Positions 1 through 6,780 of a stretch of 7,993 nt of DNA are shown here, in pieces. Each line of letters begins with the position of its first letter. The first letter of the stretch is position 1. Made by a program: the position numbers and the translations under genes. This DNA is from an uncultured Paracoccaceae bacterium (lineage in GTDB: Bacteria; Pseudomonadota; Alphaproteobacteria; Rhodobacterales; Rhodobacteraceae). The notes below the pieces were generated by a model. The model was not told where the DNA came from and did no database searches. It saw only the letters and a list, made by a program, of their open reading frames with translations. Location: assembly GCA_937907485.1 (NCBI GenBank), contig CALESR010000255.1:1-7993 (forward strand), given 5' to 3'.

Positions 1-195
1 CCCGCGCTCCGCCCCATCGACACCCTGACCCTGCACCGGCAGATCCTGACGCAACTCTCCGCCGCGCCGCTGGCCGAAGACCAGCTCTTGCGCGACCTCG
101 ACCTGCCCGCCGCCGTCGTCGCGCCGGCCCTCCTGTTCCTCGAACTTGATGGCCGTGTGCTGCGCCAACCCGGCGGGCTGCTGGCCCGCGCCTGA
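1..195 (+). CDS. dprA: DNA-processing protein DprA, C-terminal fragment
   Basis: Only the last 64 residues are in the window; the gene begins upstream and ends at TGA 193-195. The fragment is a small helical, winged-helix-like domain: a helix beginning IDTLTLHRQIL, a second helix around AEDQLLRDLDLP, a recognition-helix-like stretch and the closing LELDGRVLRQPGG hairpin. This matches the C-terminal winged-helix domain of DprA/Smf, which follows the Rossmann-like domain that binds single-stranded DNA and loads RecA during natural transformation. The ELDGRV...PGG ending and the position directly upstream of topA, a common arrangement in bacteria, support the call. The ssDNA-binding Rossmann domain is not visible, so the identity rests on the tail and the context. 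Another winged-helix protein is possible but less likely. Confidence 0.82.
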   Translation, partial: PALRPIDTLTLHRQILTQLSAAPLAEDQLLRDLDLPAAVVAPALLFLELDGRVLRQPGGLLARA

Positions 196-204
196 CGCCT
201 CCGC

Positions 205-235
205 GACGGGCCTGCCCCGTCCGCCGGTCGGGGCA
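205..235 (+). terminator. Possible GC hairpins after dprA (weak terminator candidate)
   Basis: Ten bases after the dprA stop, two overlapping perfect inverted repeats can form. One is GACGGG (205-210) with CCCGTC (216-221), loop of 5. The other is TGCCCCG (213-219) with CGGGGCA (229-235), loop of 9. They share bases 216-219, so they exclude each other. No U-run follows (the next bases are AATTC), so this is not a classical intrinsic terminator. It may simply be GC-rich noise or a weak terminator isolating topA. Confidence 0.3.
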
Positions 236-317
236 AATTCACCCGGCAAAGCGCCGGATATCGCGGCCGATGGCACCCCGCCGCAACCCTCGGGCGATGG
301 CCGACCCAATCCGCCGA

Positions 318-347
318 TTGACAACCCCCCCCGTTCGCCCCCATCTA
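318..347 (+). promoter_or_regulatory. Predicted sigma-70-type promoter for topA
   Basis: A perfect TTGACA -35 box (318-323) is followed by a C-rich spacer and a poor -10 candidate, CATCTA (342-347, spacing 18). Alphaproteobacterial housekeeping promoters often keep a strong -35 and a weak -10, which fits. Transcription would start near 354 and give a leader of about 60 bases before the topA ATG. The -35 box is seen directly; the -10 and start site are inferred. Confidence 0.5.
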
Positions 348-404
348 GGCGGCGCAGCCTTGGCTGCCCGCCCCGCGGATTTCTGCGAAAGGGCGTTCAC
401 AATC

Positions 405-409
405 AGAGG
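405..409 (+). promoter_or_regulatory. Ribosome binding site of topA
   Basis: AGAGG lies five bases before ATG 415. It supports that start, as does the immediate match of the first residues (MAVVVVESPAKAKTIEKYLG) to the expected N-terminus of topoisomerase I. Confidence 0.6.
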
Positions 410-414
410 TTTGC

Positions 415-3021
415 ATGGCTGTCGTTGTCGTCGAGTCCCCCGCCAAGGCCAAGACCATCGAGAAATATCTTGGCCCCGGCTTTCGGGTCTTCGCCTCGTT
501 CGGCCATGTGCGCGACCTTCCGGCCAAGGATGGCTCGGTCGATACCGACCACGATTTCGACATGACCTGGGAGGTCGCGGCGGATTCGAAAAAGCACCTC
601 AAGGCGATTTCCGACGCGCTGAAAACCGACAACGACCTGATCCTCGCCACCGACCCTGACCGCGAGGGCGAGGCGATTTCGTGGCATCTGACCGAGGCGC
701 TGTCGAATTCGCGCGCCATCAAAAAGGACACGCCGGTCAAGCGCGTGGTCTTCAACGCCATCACCAAGACCGCTGTCACCGAGGCGATGAAGGCCCCGCG
801 GCAGGTCGACATGGAACTGGTGCGCGCCTATCTGGCGCGGCGCGCGCTGGACTATCTGGTCGGCTTCAACCTGTCGCCGGTGCTCTGGCGCAAGCTGCCG
901 GGCGCGCGCTCGGCCGGGCGGGTGCAGTCGGTCTGCCTGCGGCTGATCGTCGAGCGCGAGATGGAGGTCGAGGCCTTTCGCGCCCGCGAATACTGGTCGG
1001 TGACCGCCACACTGACCAACCCGCGCGGCGCAGAATTCAGCGCCCGGCTAACCAGTCTGGGTGGCAAGAAACTGGACAAATTCGACCTGCCCACAGCGCA
1101 AAGTGCCGAAATCGCCGTGCAGGCCCTGACCTCACGCGACCTTTTCGTGCAATCGGTCGAGGCCAAGCCCGCCAGCCGCAGCCCCGCCGCGCCCTTCATG
1201 ACCTCGACCCTGCAGCAAGAGGCCAGCCGCAAATTCGGCATGGGCGCCAAGCAGACGATGTCGGCGGCGCAGCGCCTCTATGAGGCCGGCCACATCACCT
1301 ACATGCGGACCGACGGCATCGACATGGCGCCCGAGGCCGTGCAGGCCGCGCGGGCGGAAATCGAAAAGCGGTTCGGCAAATCCTATGTCCCGCCGACGCC
1401 GCGCCTCTATAAGAACAAGGCCAAGAACGCGCAGGAAGCGCATGAGTGCATCCGCCCGACCGACATGGCCGCCGACCCCGACAGCCTGCATCTGGCCGAG
1501 GGCGACCAGCGCAAACTCTATGAACTGATCTGGAAGCGCACCATCGCCTGCCAGATGGAGGGGGCGCGGCTGGAGCGCACCGTGGCCGAGATCGGCAGTC
1601 GCGACCAACAGGTCGGGTTGCGCGCCACCGGGCAGGTGATGCTGTTCGACGGCTTCCTGAAGGTCTACGAGGAGGGCCGCGACGAGGATGGCGAGGACGA
1701 GGGCCGTCTGCCGCAATTGTCCGCAGGCGAGCCCACCGCCAAAAAGGCGCTGACCCCTGAGCAGCACTTCACCCAGCCGCCGCCGCGTTACACCGAGGCG
1801 ACACTGGTCAAGCGGATGGAAGAACTGGGCATCGGCCGCCCCTCGACCTATGCCAGCATCGTCACCACGATTCAGGAGCGCGGCTATGTCCGCAAGGACA
1901 AGAACCGCCTTCTCCCTGAGGACAAGGGCCGGCTGGTCACCATCTTTCTGGTGACCTATTTCCGCAAGTATCTGGAATACGATTTCACCGCCGATCTCGA
2001 AGACCAGCTCGACGACATTTCCGCCGGGACGCGCGATTACAAGGACGTTCTGGCCCGGTTCTGGCGCGACTTTTCCGCCGCGCTGGGCGAGACGTCCGAG
2101 TTGCGCATCACCGAGGTGCTGGAAAAGATCGACGAGGTTCTGGCGCCGCATCTCTATCCGCCGCGCGAGGATGGCAGCGACCCGCGCATCTGTCCGACCT
2201 GCGGCAAGGGTCGGCTGAACCTGAAAACCGCGCGCTCGGGCGGGGCCTTCATCGGCTGCACCAGCTATCCGGAGTGCCGCTATACCCGCCCCCTGTCCGG
2301 CGACGAGGGCGAAGGCGAACTGTCGGGCGACGGCAAGCTGTTGGGCGAGGATCGCGGCGACCCGATCCGGCTGAAGACCGGGCGCTTTGGCCCCTATGTC
2401 CAGCGCGGCGAGGCGACAACCGAGGCGCCAAAGCCGCCGCGCGCCAGCCTGCCCAAAGGCTGGGCGCCCGATACGCTGGACCTTGAGCGCGCGGTGGCGC
2501 TGCTCGACCTGCCGCGTCTGGTCGGCCCCCACCCTGAGGACGGCGCGGCGGTCGAGGCCGGGATCGGCCGCTTTGGCCCCTACGTCAAACACAACACCAC
2601 CTATGCCAATCTGCCCGAGGTCGACGAGGTCTTTACCATCGGCATGAACCGCGCGGTCGAGGTGCTGGCCGCCAAGGCGCTGCGCGGCCCCGGACGGGGC
2701 GCGGCGGCGGCTCCGCTGCGCGAATTGGGCGAGCATCCCTCGGGCGGGCCGGTGCAGGTGATGCCGGGGCGCTATGGGCCCTATGTCAAATGGGACAAGG
2801 TCAACGCGACCCTGCCCAAGGAAATGCCACCCGAGGCCGTGACGCTGGAACAGGCCCTGACGCTGATCGCCGCCAAGGCAGGCGCATCGCCAAAGGCCAA
2901 GGCCAAGGCGGCGGCCAAGCCAAAGGCAGCTGCGAAACCCAAGGCGGACGCCAAGCCGAAGGCAGCGGCCAAGCCGAAGGCAGCGGCCAAGCCGAAGGTG
3001 GCCAAGCCAAAGGCCGAGTGA
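415..3021 (+). CDS. topA: DNA topoisomerase I (type IA)
   Basis: This enzyme relaxes negatively supercoiled DNA by cutting and passing one strand through a 5'-phosphotyrosine link. The protein has 868 residues, a normal length. The TOPRIM domain occupies about residues 1-115, with E7 in VESPAKAKTI and the metal-binding D80-P-D82-R-E84 motif. The catalytic tyrosine is Y296 in GHITYMRTDG, with R298 beside it. An acidic linker lies at 421-430. A four-cysteine zinc finger (C593, C596, C615, C621) is followed by three C-terminal repeats with GR(F/Y)GPYV cores near 657, 718 and 785. The last 40 residues (about 826-868) are a low-complexity Lys/Ala/Pro tail, typical of alphaproteobacterial TopA and probably a DNA- or polymerase-binding tail. 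All catalytic residues are present, so it should be active. It has its own predicted promoter after dprA. Confidence 0.98.
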   Translation: MAVVVVESPAKAKTIEKYLGPGFRVFASFGHVRDLPAKDGSVDTDHDFDMTWEVAADSKKHLKAISDALKTDNDLILATDPDREGEAISWHLTEALSNSRAIKKDTPVKRVVFNAITKTAVTEAMKAPRQVDMELVRAYLARRALDYLVGFNLSPVLWRKLPGARSAGRVQSVCLRLIVEREMEVEAFRAREYWSVTATLTNPRGAEFSARLTSLGGKKLDKFDLPTAQSAEIAVQALTSRDLFVQSVEAKPASRSPAAPFMTSTLQQEASRKFGMGAKQTMSAAQRLYEAGHITYMRTDGIDMAPEAVQAARAEIEKRFGKSYVPPTPRLYKNKAKNAQEAHECIRPTDMAADPDSLHLAEGDQRKLYELIWKRTIACQMEGARLERTVAEIGSRDQQVGLRATGQVMLFDGFLKVYEEGRDEDGEDEGRLPQLSAGEPTAKKALTPEQHFTQPPPRYTEATLVKRMEELGIGRPSTYASIVTTIQERGYVRKDKNRLLPEDKGRLVTIFLVTYFRKYLEYDFTADLEDQLDDISAGTRDYKDVLARFWRDFSAALGETSELRITEVLEKIDEVLAPHLYPPREDGSDPRICPTCGKGRLNLKTARSGGAFIGCTSYPECRYTRPLSGDEGEGELSGDGKLLGEDRGDPIRLKTGRFGPYVQRGEATTEAPKPPRASLPKGWAPDTLDLERAVALLDLPRLVGPHPEDGAAVEAGIGRFGPYVKHNTTYANLPEVDEVFTIGMNRAVEVLAAKALRGPGRGAAAAPLRELGEHPSGGPVQVMPGRYGPYVKWDKVNATLPKEMPPEAVTLEQALTLIAAKAGASPKAKAKAAAKPKAAAKPKADAKPKAAAKPKAAAKPKVAKPKAE
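2950..2998 (+). repeat. 18-bp tandem repeat in the 3' end of topA
   Basis: The unit GCCAAGCCGAAGGCAGCG occurs perfectly at 2950-2967 and 2968-2985, then partially (13 bases) at 2986-2998. It encodes the six-residue unit AKPKAA. More diverged copies of the same AKPKA pattern extend the repetitive stretch to about 2890-3018. Because the unit is a multiple of three, gain or loss of copies would change tail length without shifting the frame. Confidence 0.9.
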
Positions 3022-3025
3022 CCGC

Positions 3026-4876
3026 TCAGAACCCGCGCCGGATGAACCCCACCCGCGCCAGCAGCGCCCCCAGCCGCGAGATCGGCTGGCCGGGCCGCAC
3101 CTGTTGGCCGCGGTCGATCCAGCCCTGAATCACCCCGTCCAACTGCGCCGCCAGCCGCCGGTCCAGCACCACCACGCCGTTTTCCATGTCATGCACGAAA
3201 CTTCGCTGGTTCAGATTGGTCGAGCCGACAATCGCCAGCCGCCCGTCGATGACGATCAGCTTGGCGTGCAGCAATTGCGGATAAGGGTCGAAATCGAAGA
3301 ACCGCACCCAGTCGCCAAAACGGTTGGCAAAGTCGCGGTTCAGCCCGGTAACCATGAAATCCGTCGCCTCGCGCACCCGCACCGTCGTCACCACATCGAC
3401 CCGCACCCCCCGCGCACGGGCGCGCAGCAGCGCGGCCTCCAGCGGCGGCGGCAGGTTCAGATAGGGGATCGCCACGCGGATCGACTGTTGCGCGGCGTCG
3501 ATCAGCCCCGCGTAATAGGCCTCTTGCGCCTGCCCGTCGGAAAACGGCACCGACAGGAAATGCCGCATCATGCCCTCCTCGACACCCGGCAAGGCGGCCG
3601 CGCCCTGCACCGGCCGCAGCGTCTGGCTGTCGTGGTCGCGGTGCCACAGCGCCGCCATATGCCCGACGATCGAACGCACCGCCCGGTCATCGTTCAGCGC
3701 GATCTCGAAATCCTGATAGGTGGTGAAACCGCCGGTCAGCCGGGTCTGGCTGACGTCATACTGATGCAGCCACGGCTGCGCCGACAGGTCGCGCGGACTG
3801 TCAAAGAAATAGCCCTCGTGGATATTGCGCCCGCCCAGAATGGCAACCGAGCGCCTCGGTTGGCGCGCCACGGTGGCAAACAGCTTGACATGCGTCACCC
3901 GGTGCAGGCGGCCCAACTGGCCGTCCAACCCCTGCGCCGCGCTGGCGGGCAGGTGAAAGGGCTGGATCTGCACGTTGGGATAGCGCGCAGCCAGCCCCTC
4001 GAACAACTGGCGGTCGGTGGCGGTCAGCATCACCTCGGAGACCAGAATGCGCACCAAAGTCCCGCGCGAGGCATGCCACGCCAGCATGCGCGCCGTCAGA
4101 TAGCCGGCGAAATCGGCGTTCAGGTTCAGATAGGTGACATAGATCAGGTCAAGCTGCGGCGCGGCGCTGAAATCCAGCGGCATCTCGGCGTTCCCGGCCA
4201 GCAACGCCTCGCGCGGCAGCGCCCGCCCGGTCAGCGCCTCGACCCGCGCGTTCAGCGCGTCCAACCCCTGTTCCAGCAGCCGCACCGGCCCCATCGGCAA
4301 CGGGCAACTGGCCGCCAGATCGCCCGTCGCCATGAAGGCCCGCTCCAGCGCATCGCCTCCCGCCGCCGCGCAGGTCCGCCCCGCCGCATCGAGCCGCGCC
4401 ACCTGAGGCCGCGCCAGATCCTCGCGTTGCAGATGCAGGCTCCATGATGGCCGACCGCCCGGCGTCACCGTCAGCGTGCAGTCTTGCGTCGCCGGGTCGA
4501 GGTCGAGCCAGCTTTGCCCGCGCTCGCCCGACTGAAGGTGCAAGGTGACGGGCTGGCCGGCACGCGACCACATCGGCGGCGAAACCTCGCCCTCGACCGC
4601 GCGCACCCGCACCCCGGCGTCACAGGTCGCGCTGACCCACCACGCACCCCGCCCCTGCGGCAGAAAGGCCAGCGACACCCGCCCCGCCCCCTCGGCGGAA
4701 AAACTCGCGCTGTGCTGCCCCTCGGCCGGGCCGTCCTGCGACAACGCCAGCCATGTCACCAGATGCGGGCCCGCCACCGGCGGCGCAACCGGGTCCAGCC
4801 GCAGCCCCTCGTTGGCCGAGGGGGCGCAGGCCGCCAGCGCCATCAGCGCGATCACCCGGATGATATGTGCCGCCAT
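3026..4876 (-). CDS. Phospholipase D-superfamily putative lipoprotein
   Basis: The chosen start (4876) gives 616 residues. It begins with a short hydrophobic stretch and the lipobox L14-A-A-C17, so the product is probably a lipid-anchored envelope protein; an upstream in-frame ATG at 4993 would bury this signal. Residues about 25-200 form an unrecognised N-terminal region. Two PLD-like halves follow. The second holds a canonical HKD motif, H537-A-K539-LIVI-D544, then GSTN 551-554. The first reads H329-V-K331-LFAT-V336, with Val where Asp is expected, followed by GGRN 348-351. The family includes cardiolipin synthases and phosphodiesterases that work through a phosphohistidine intermediate; the actual substrate cannot be told. 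The gene converges with topA, with four bases between stop codons, and diverges from scoA. Stop is TGA at 3028-3026. Confidence 0.85.
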   Translation of the reverse strand: MAAHIIRVIALMALAACAPSANEGLRLDPVAPPVAGPHLVTWLALSQDGPAEGQHSASFSAEGAGRVSLAFLPQGRGAWWVSATCDAGVRVRAVEGEVSPPMWSRAGQPVTLHLQSGERGQSWLDLDPATQDCTLTVTPGGRPSWSLHLQREDLARPQVARLDAAGRTCAAAGGDALERAFMATGDLAASCPLPMGPVRLLEQGLDALNARVEALTGRALPREALLAGNAEMPLDFSAAPQLDLIYVTYLNLNADFAGYLTARMLAWHASRGTLVRILVSEVMLTATDRQLFEGLAARYPNVQIQPFHLPASAAQGLDGQLGRLHRVTHVKLFATVARQPRRSVAILGGRNIHEGYFFDSPRDLSAQPWLHQYDVSQTRLTGGFTTYQDFEIALNDDRAVRSIVGHMAALWHRDHDSQTLRPVQGAAALPGVEEGMMRHFLSVPFSDGQAQEAYYAGLIDAAQQSIRVAIPYLNLPPPLEAALLRARARGVRVDVVTTVRVREATDFMVTGLNRDFANRFGDWVRFFDFDPYPQLLHAKLIVIDGRLAIVGSTNLNQRSFVHDMENGVVVLDRRLAAQLDGVIQGWIDRGQQVRPGQPISRLGALLARVGFIRRGF

Positions 4877-4901
4877 GTCCGCCGCTCTGCCCAACGCGCA
4901 C

Positions 4902-4929
4902 AGGATAGACTGCGCGGCGCGGGGTGCAA
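4902..4929 (-). promoter_or_regulatory. Predicted promoter for the PLD-like lipoprotein gene
   Basis: On the minus strand, TTGCAC (4929-4924) is followed after 16 bases by TATCCT (4907-4902). These are good partial matches to sigma-70 -35 and -10 boxes, and the -10 lies about 25 bases before the chosen start at 4876. The leader would be short. This is a pattern match only. Confidence 0.45.
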
Positions 4930-4940
4930 GGGGCCGCGCC
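4916..4940. repeat. Inverted repeat in the divergent promoter region
   Basis: GGCGCGG (4916-4922) and CCGCGCC (4934-4940) are perfect 7-base inverted repeats separated by 11 bases. They overlap the predicted -35 box of the lipoprotein gene and lie just upstream of the predicted scoA -35. They could be a regulator site or chance in very GC-rich DNA. Confidence 0.35.
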
Positions 4941-4951
4941 GGGGCGCCAGA

Positions 4952-4980
4952 TTGACTTCGCCGCAGCGCCGCGTCACAAA
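4952..4980 (+). promoter_or_regulatory. Predicted promoter for the sco operon
   Basis: TTGACT (4952-4957) is followed by a 17-base spacer and CACAAA (4975-4980), a weak -10 candidate. The transcript would begin about 20-25 bases before the scoA ATG. Strong -35 with weak -10 is the same pattern as the promoter proposed for topA. Evidence is by motif and position only. Confidence 0.45.
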
Positions 4981-4998
4981 CAGGCGCGCGCAACGTTC

Positions 4999-5004
4999 GA
5001 GGGA
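4999..5004 (+). promoter_or_regulatory. Ribosome binding site of scoA
   Basis: GAGGGA lies four bases before ATG 5009. It selects this start inside a longer open frame that runs back to 4484 across the oppositely oriented lipoprotein gene; the upstream part of that frame does not resemble a CoA-transferase. Confidence 0.6.
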
Positions 5005-5008
5005 CGAC

Positions 5009-5704
5009 ATGCAGAAAATCTATGGTTCCGCCGCCGAGGCCCTTGAAGGGCTGCTCTTTGATGGAATGACCATCGCCTCGGGCGGGTTTGGCCTGTGCGG
5101 CATTCCCGAATTGCTGATCGCGGCGATCCGCGACTCAGGGGTGAAAAACCTGACCGTCGCCTCGAACAACGCAGGCGTTGACGGCTTTGGTCTGGGCCAG
5201 TTGCTGACCACCCGTCAGGTCAAGAAGATGATCTCCAGCTATGTCGGCGAGAATGCCGAATTCATGCGCCAATACCTCAGCGGCGAGCTGGAGCTGGAAT
5301 TCAACCCGCAGGGCACCCTGGCCGAGCGCATGCGCGCCGGTGGCGCGGGCATCCCCGGCTTCTATACCAAAACCGGCGTCGGCACCGTCATTGCAGACGG
5401 CAAGGAACACAAGGATTTCAACGGCCAGACCTATATTCTGGAAACCGGGCTGGTGATGGATCTGGCGATCGTCAAGGCGTGGAAGGCCGACACCACCGGC
5501 AACGCCGTGTTCCGCAAGACGGCGCGCAACTTCAACCCGCCCGCCGCGACCTGCGGCAAGGTCTGCGTGCTGGAGGTCGAGGAAATCGTGCCCGCCGGGT
5601 CGCTGGACCCCGACACCGTCCACCTGCCGGGCATCTATGTGCACCGGCTGATTCAGGGCCAGCACGAGAAACGCATCGAGCAGCGCACCACGCGTGCCGC
5701 CTGA
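5009..5704 (+). CDS. scoA: Succinyl-CoA:3-ketoacid CoA-transferase subunit A
   Basis: This is the alpha subunit (231 aa, normal length) of the family I CoA-transferase that moves CoA from succinyl-CoA to acetoacetate, forming acetoacetyl-CoA and succinate. The step is used in 3-hydroxybutyrate and ketone-body breakdown in the cytoplasm. Visible family signatures are the glycine-rich SGGFGLCGIPE segment (24-34), SNNAG (52-56), the stretch NPQGTLAERMRAGGAGIPGF (99-118) with the following YTKTGVGT, and ETGLVMDLAIVKAWKAD in the second half. The catalytic glutamate lies on the partner subunit, encoded by scoB. Normally scoB follows directly; here two other genes come between. The next gene starts 20 bases after the stop and no terminator is visible, so all four genes probably share a transcript. 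Confidence 0.96.
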   Translation: MQKIYGSAAEALEGLLFDGMTIASGGFGLCGIPELLIAAIRDSGVKNLTVASNNAGVDGFGLGQLLTTRQVKKMISSYVGENAEFMRQYLSGELELEFNPQGTLAERMRAGGAGIPGFYTKTGVGTVIADGKEHKDFNGQTYILETGLVMDLAIVKAWKADTTGNAVFRKTARNFNPPAATCGKVCVLEVEEIVPAGSLDPDTVHLPGIYVHRLIQGQHEKRIEQRTTRAA

Positions 5705-5713
5705 CGCCTGACT

Positions 5714-5718
5714 GGGGG
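5714..5718 (+). promoter_or_regulatory. Ribosome binding site deciding the GTG start at 5725
   Basis: A GGGGG run sits six bases before GTG 5725. No ATG gives a complete GSCFA domain: the next in-frame ATG near 5917 would remove the GSCFA motif, and the open frame upstream overlaps scoA. The GTG is therefore the best start. Confidence 0.5.
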
Positions 5719-5724
5719 CCCGCC

Positions 5725-6780
5725 GTGACATCGCCCTATGCCGATCTGCCGCCGCGCGCCTTTTGGCGCAGCGCCGTGGCCGGGCGTGGCGGCGCGGCCC
5801 CGGTCGACCTGTGGCAGCCGAAATTCGCCATCTCGCCGCAGGCGCGCATCGTCACGGCGGGCAGTTGCTTTGCCCAGCATGTCGGACGCGCGCTGAAACA
5901 GGCGGGGTTCGCGGTGATGGATACCGAGCCCCTGCCAGCGGAAATCCCCGACGCCGTGGCCCAGCGGTTCGGCTATCGGCTCTATTCGGCGCGCTATGGC
6001 AATATCTACACCGCGCGCCAGCTCTGGCAGTTGATCCGCGAGGCGCGCGGCAAGATGACCCCGGCCCTGCCGGTCTGGCAGCGCGACGGGCGCTTTTTCG
6101 ACGCCCAGCGCCCCGGCGTTGAACCCGACGGGCTCGACAGCCCCGATCTGGTGCTGGCCCACCGGGCCGAACATCTGGCCGCCGTGCGGCAGGCCTTTGG
6201 CCGCGCCGAGGTGCTGGTCTTTACCTTCGGCCTGACCGAGGCCTGGCTGCACCGCGACACCGGCACCGTCTATCCCACCGCGCCGGGCACCGTGGCGGGC
6301 GACTTTGACCCCGAGGTCTTTGCCTTTCACAACTTCGACATGGCCGAGGTTCTGGCCGATTTCGAGCGTGTGCGCAGCCTGTTGCGCGCCCGTAACCCGG
6401 ACATGCGCTTTCTGGTGACCGTCTCGCCGGTGCCGCTGACCGCGACGGCCTCGGGCCAGCATGTCGAGGTGGCGACGGCCTATTCCAAGGCGGTGCTGCG
6501 CGCCGTCTGCGGCACGCTGGTCGCGCGGCACGACGATGTCGATTATTTCCCCTCGTATGAAATCATCACCTCACAGGCGGCGCGCGGGCAGTTCTATGAC
6601 GCCAACCTGCGCAATGTGACCGAGCGCGGCGTCGAGACCGCGATGCGGCTGTTCCTGCAGGCGCAGGGCATCACCCCGCCGCTGGCCGGGGCGGAACCGC
6701 CCGCCGCAGGCGCCCGTGTCGGTGAACCCGGCGCCGAGGTGGTCTGCGAGGACGCGCTGCTCGAGGCGTTCGCCCGATGA
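5725..6780 (+). CDS. GSCFA-domain protein (SGNH-hydrolase-like)
   Basis: The product has 351 residues from a GTG start and no signal peptide or membrane segment, so it is probably cytoplasmic. The name-giving motif TAGSCFAQHVGR is at 44-55; S47 corresponds by position to the nucleophile of GDSL/SGNH hydrolases. Further GSCFA blocks are TFGLTEAW (167-174), FLVTVSPVPLTAT (229-241), DYFPSYEII (273-281) and FYDANLRNVTERGV (290-303). Residues 318-336 are a Pro/Ala/Gly-rich linker, followed by an acidic end, EVVCEDALLEAF (338-349). GSCFA proteins are widespread but their biochemical role is unsettled; an esterase or acyl-transfer activity is a guess. In the last block no histidine sits in the expected DxxH position. 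The gene lies between scoA and its downstream neighbour, overlapping the latter by ATGA, which suggests translational coupling. Confidence 0.88.
   Translation: MTSPYADLPPRAFWRSAVAGRGGAAPVDLWQPKFAISPQARIVTAGSCFAQHVGRALKQAGFAVMDTEPLPAEIPDAVAQRFGYRLYSARYGNIYTARQLWQLIREARGKMTPALPVWQRDGRFFDAQRPGVEPDGLDSPDLVLAHRAEHLAAVRQAFGRAEVLVFTFGLTEAWLHRDTGTVYPTAPGTVAGDFDPEVFAFHNFDMAEVLADFERVRSLLRARNPDMRFLVTVSPVPLTATASGQHVEVATAYSKAVLRAVCGTLVARHDDVDYFPSYEIITSQAARGQFYDANLRNVTERGVETAMRLFLQAQGITPPLAGAEPPAAGARVGEPGAEVVCEDALLEAFAR

Noticed and set aside
1132..2736. 534-residue open frame on the minus strand inside topA
   Set aside because: It is fully antisense to a clearly real topA, and its protein is Arg/Ala/Gly/Leu-rich with no recognisable domain. 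Long antisense frames are common in GC-rich genes with G/C-ending codons.
3104..4447. 447-residue open frame on the plus strand opposite the PLD gene
   Set aside because: Its composition is dominated by Arg, Gln, His and Pro with no domain, and the minus strand carries clear HKD motifs and a lipobox.
4877..4993. Longer start for the PLD lipoprotein at 4993
   Set aside because: It would place 39 Arg/Ala-rich residues before the signal peptide, bury the lipobox and overlap the predicted promoters.
4484..5008. Upstream extension of the scoA frame
   Set aside because: The residues before 5009 are Arg/Pro-rich antisense of the lipoprotein gene; a ribosome site and the family N-terminus place the start at 5009.
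5479..5724. Upstream extension of the GSCFA frame to an ATG inside scoA
   Set aside because: The extra residues are an out-of-frame reading of scoA; the GTG at 5725 has a ribosome site and matches the start of the conserved part.
5653..6531. 292-residue minus-strand frame opposite the GSCFA gene
   Set aside because: It is an antisense shadow with no motif or ribosome site evidence.
5594..6780. Cassette as a recently acquired mobile element
   Set aside because: No transposase, integrase, terminal inverted repeats or direct duplications are visible, and base and codon use look like the neighbours.
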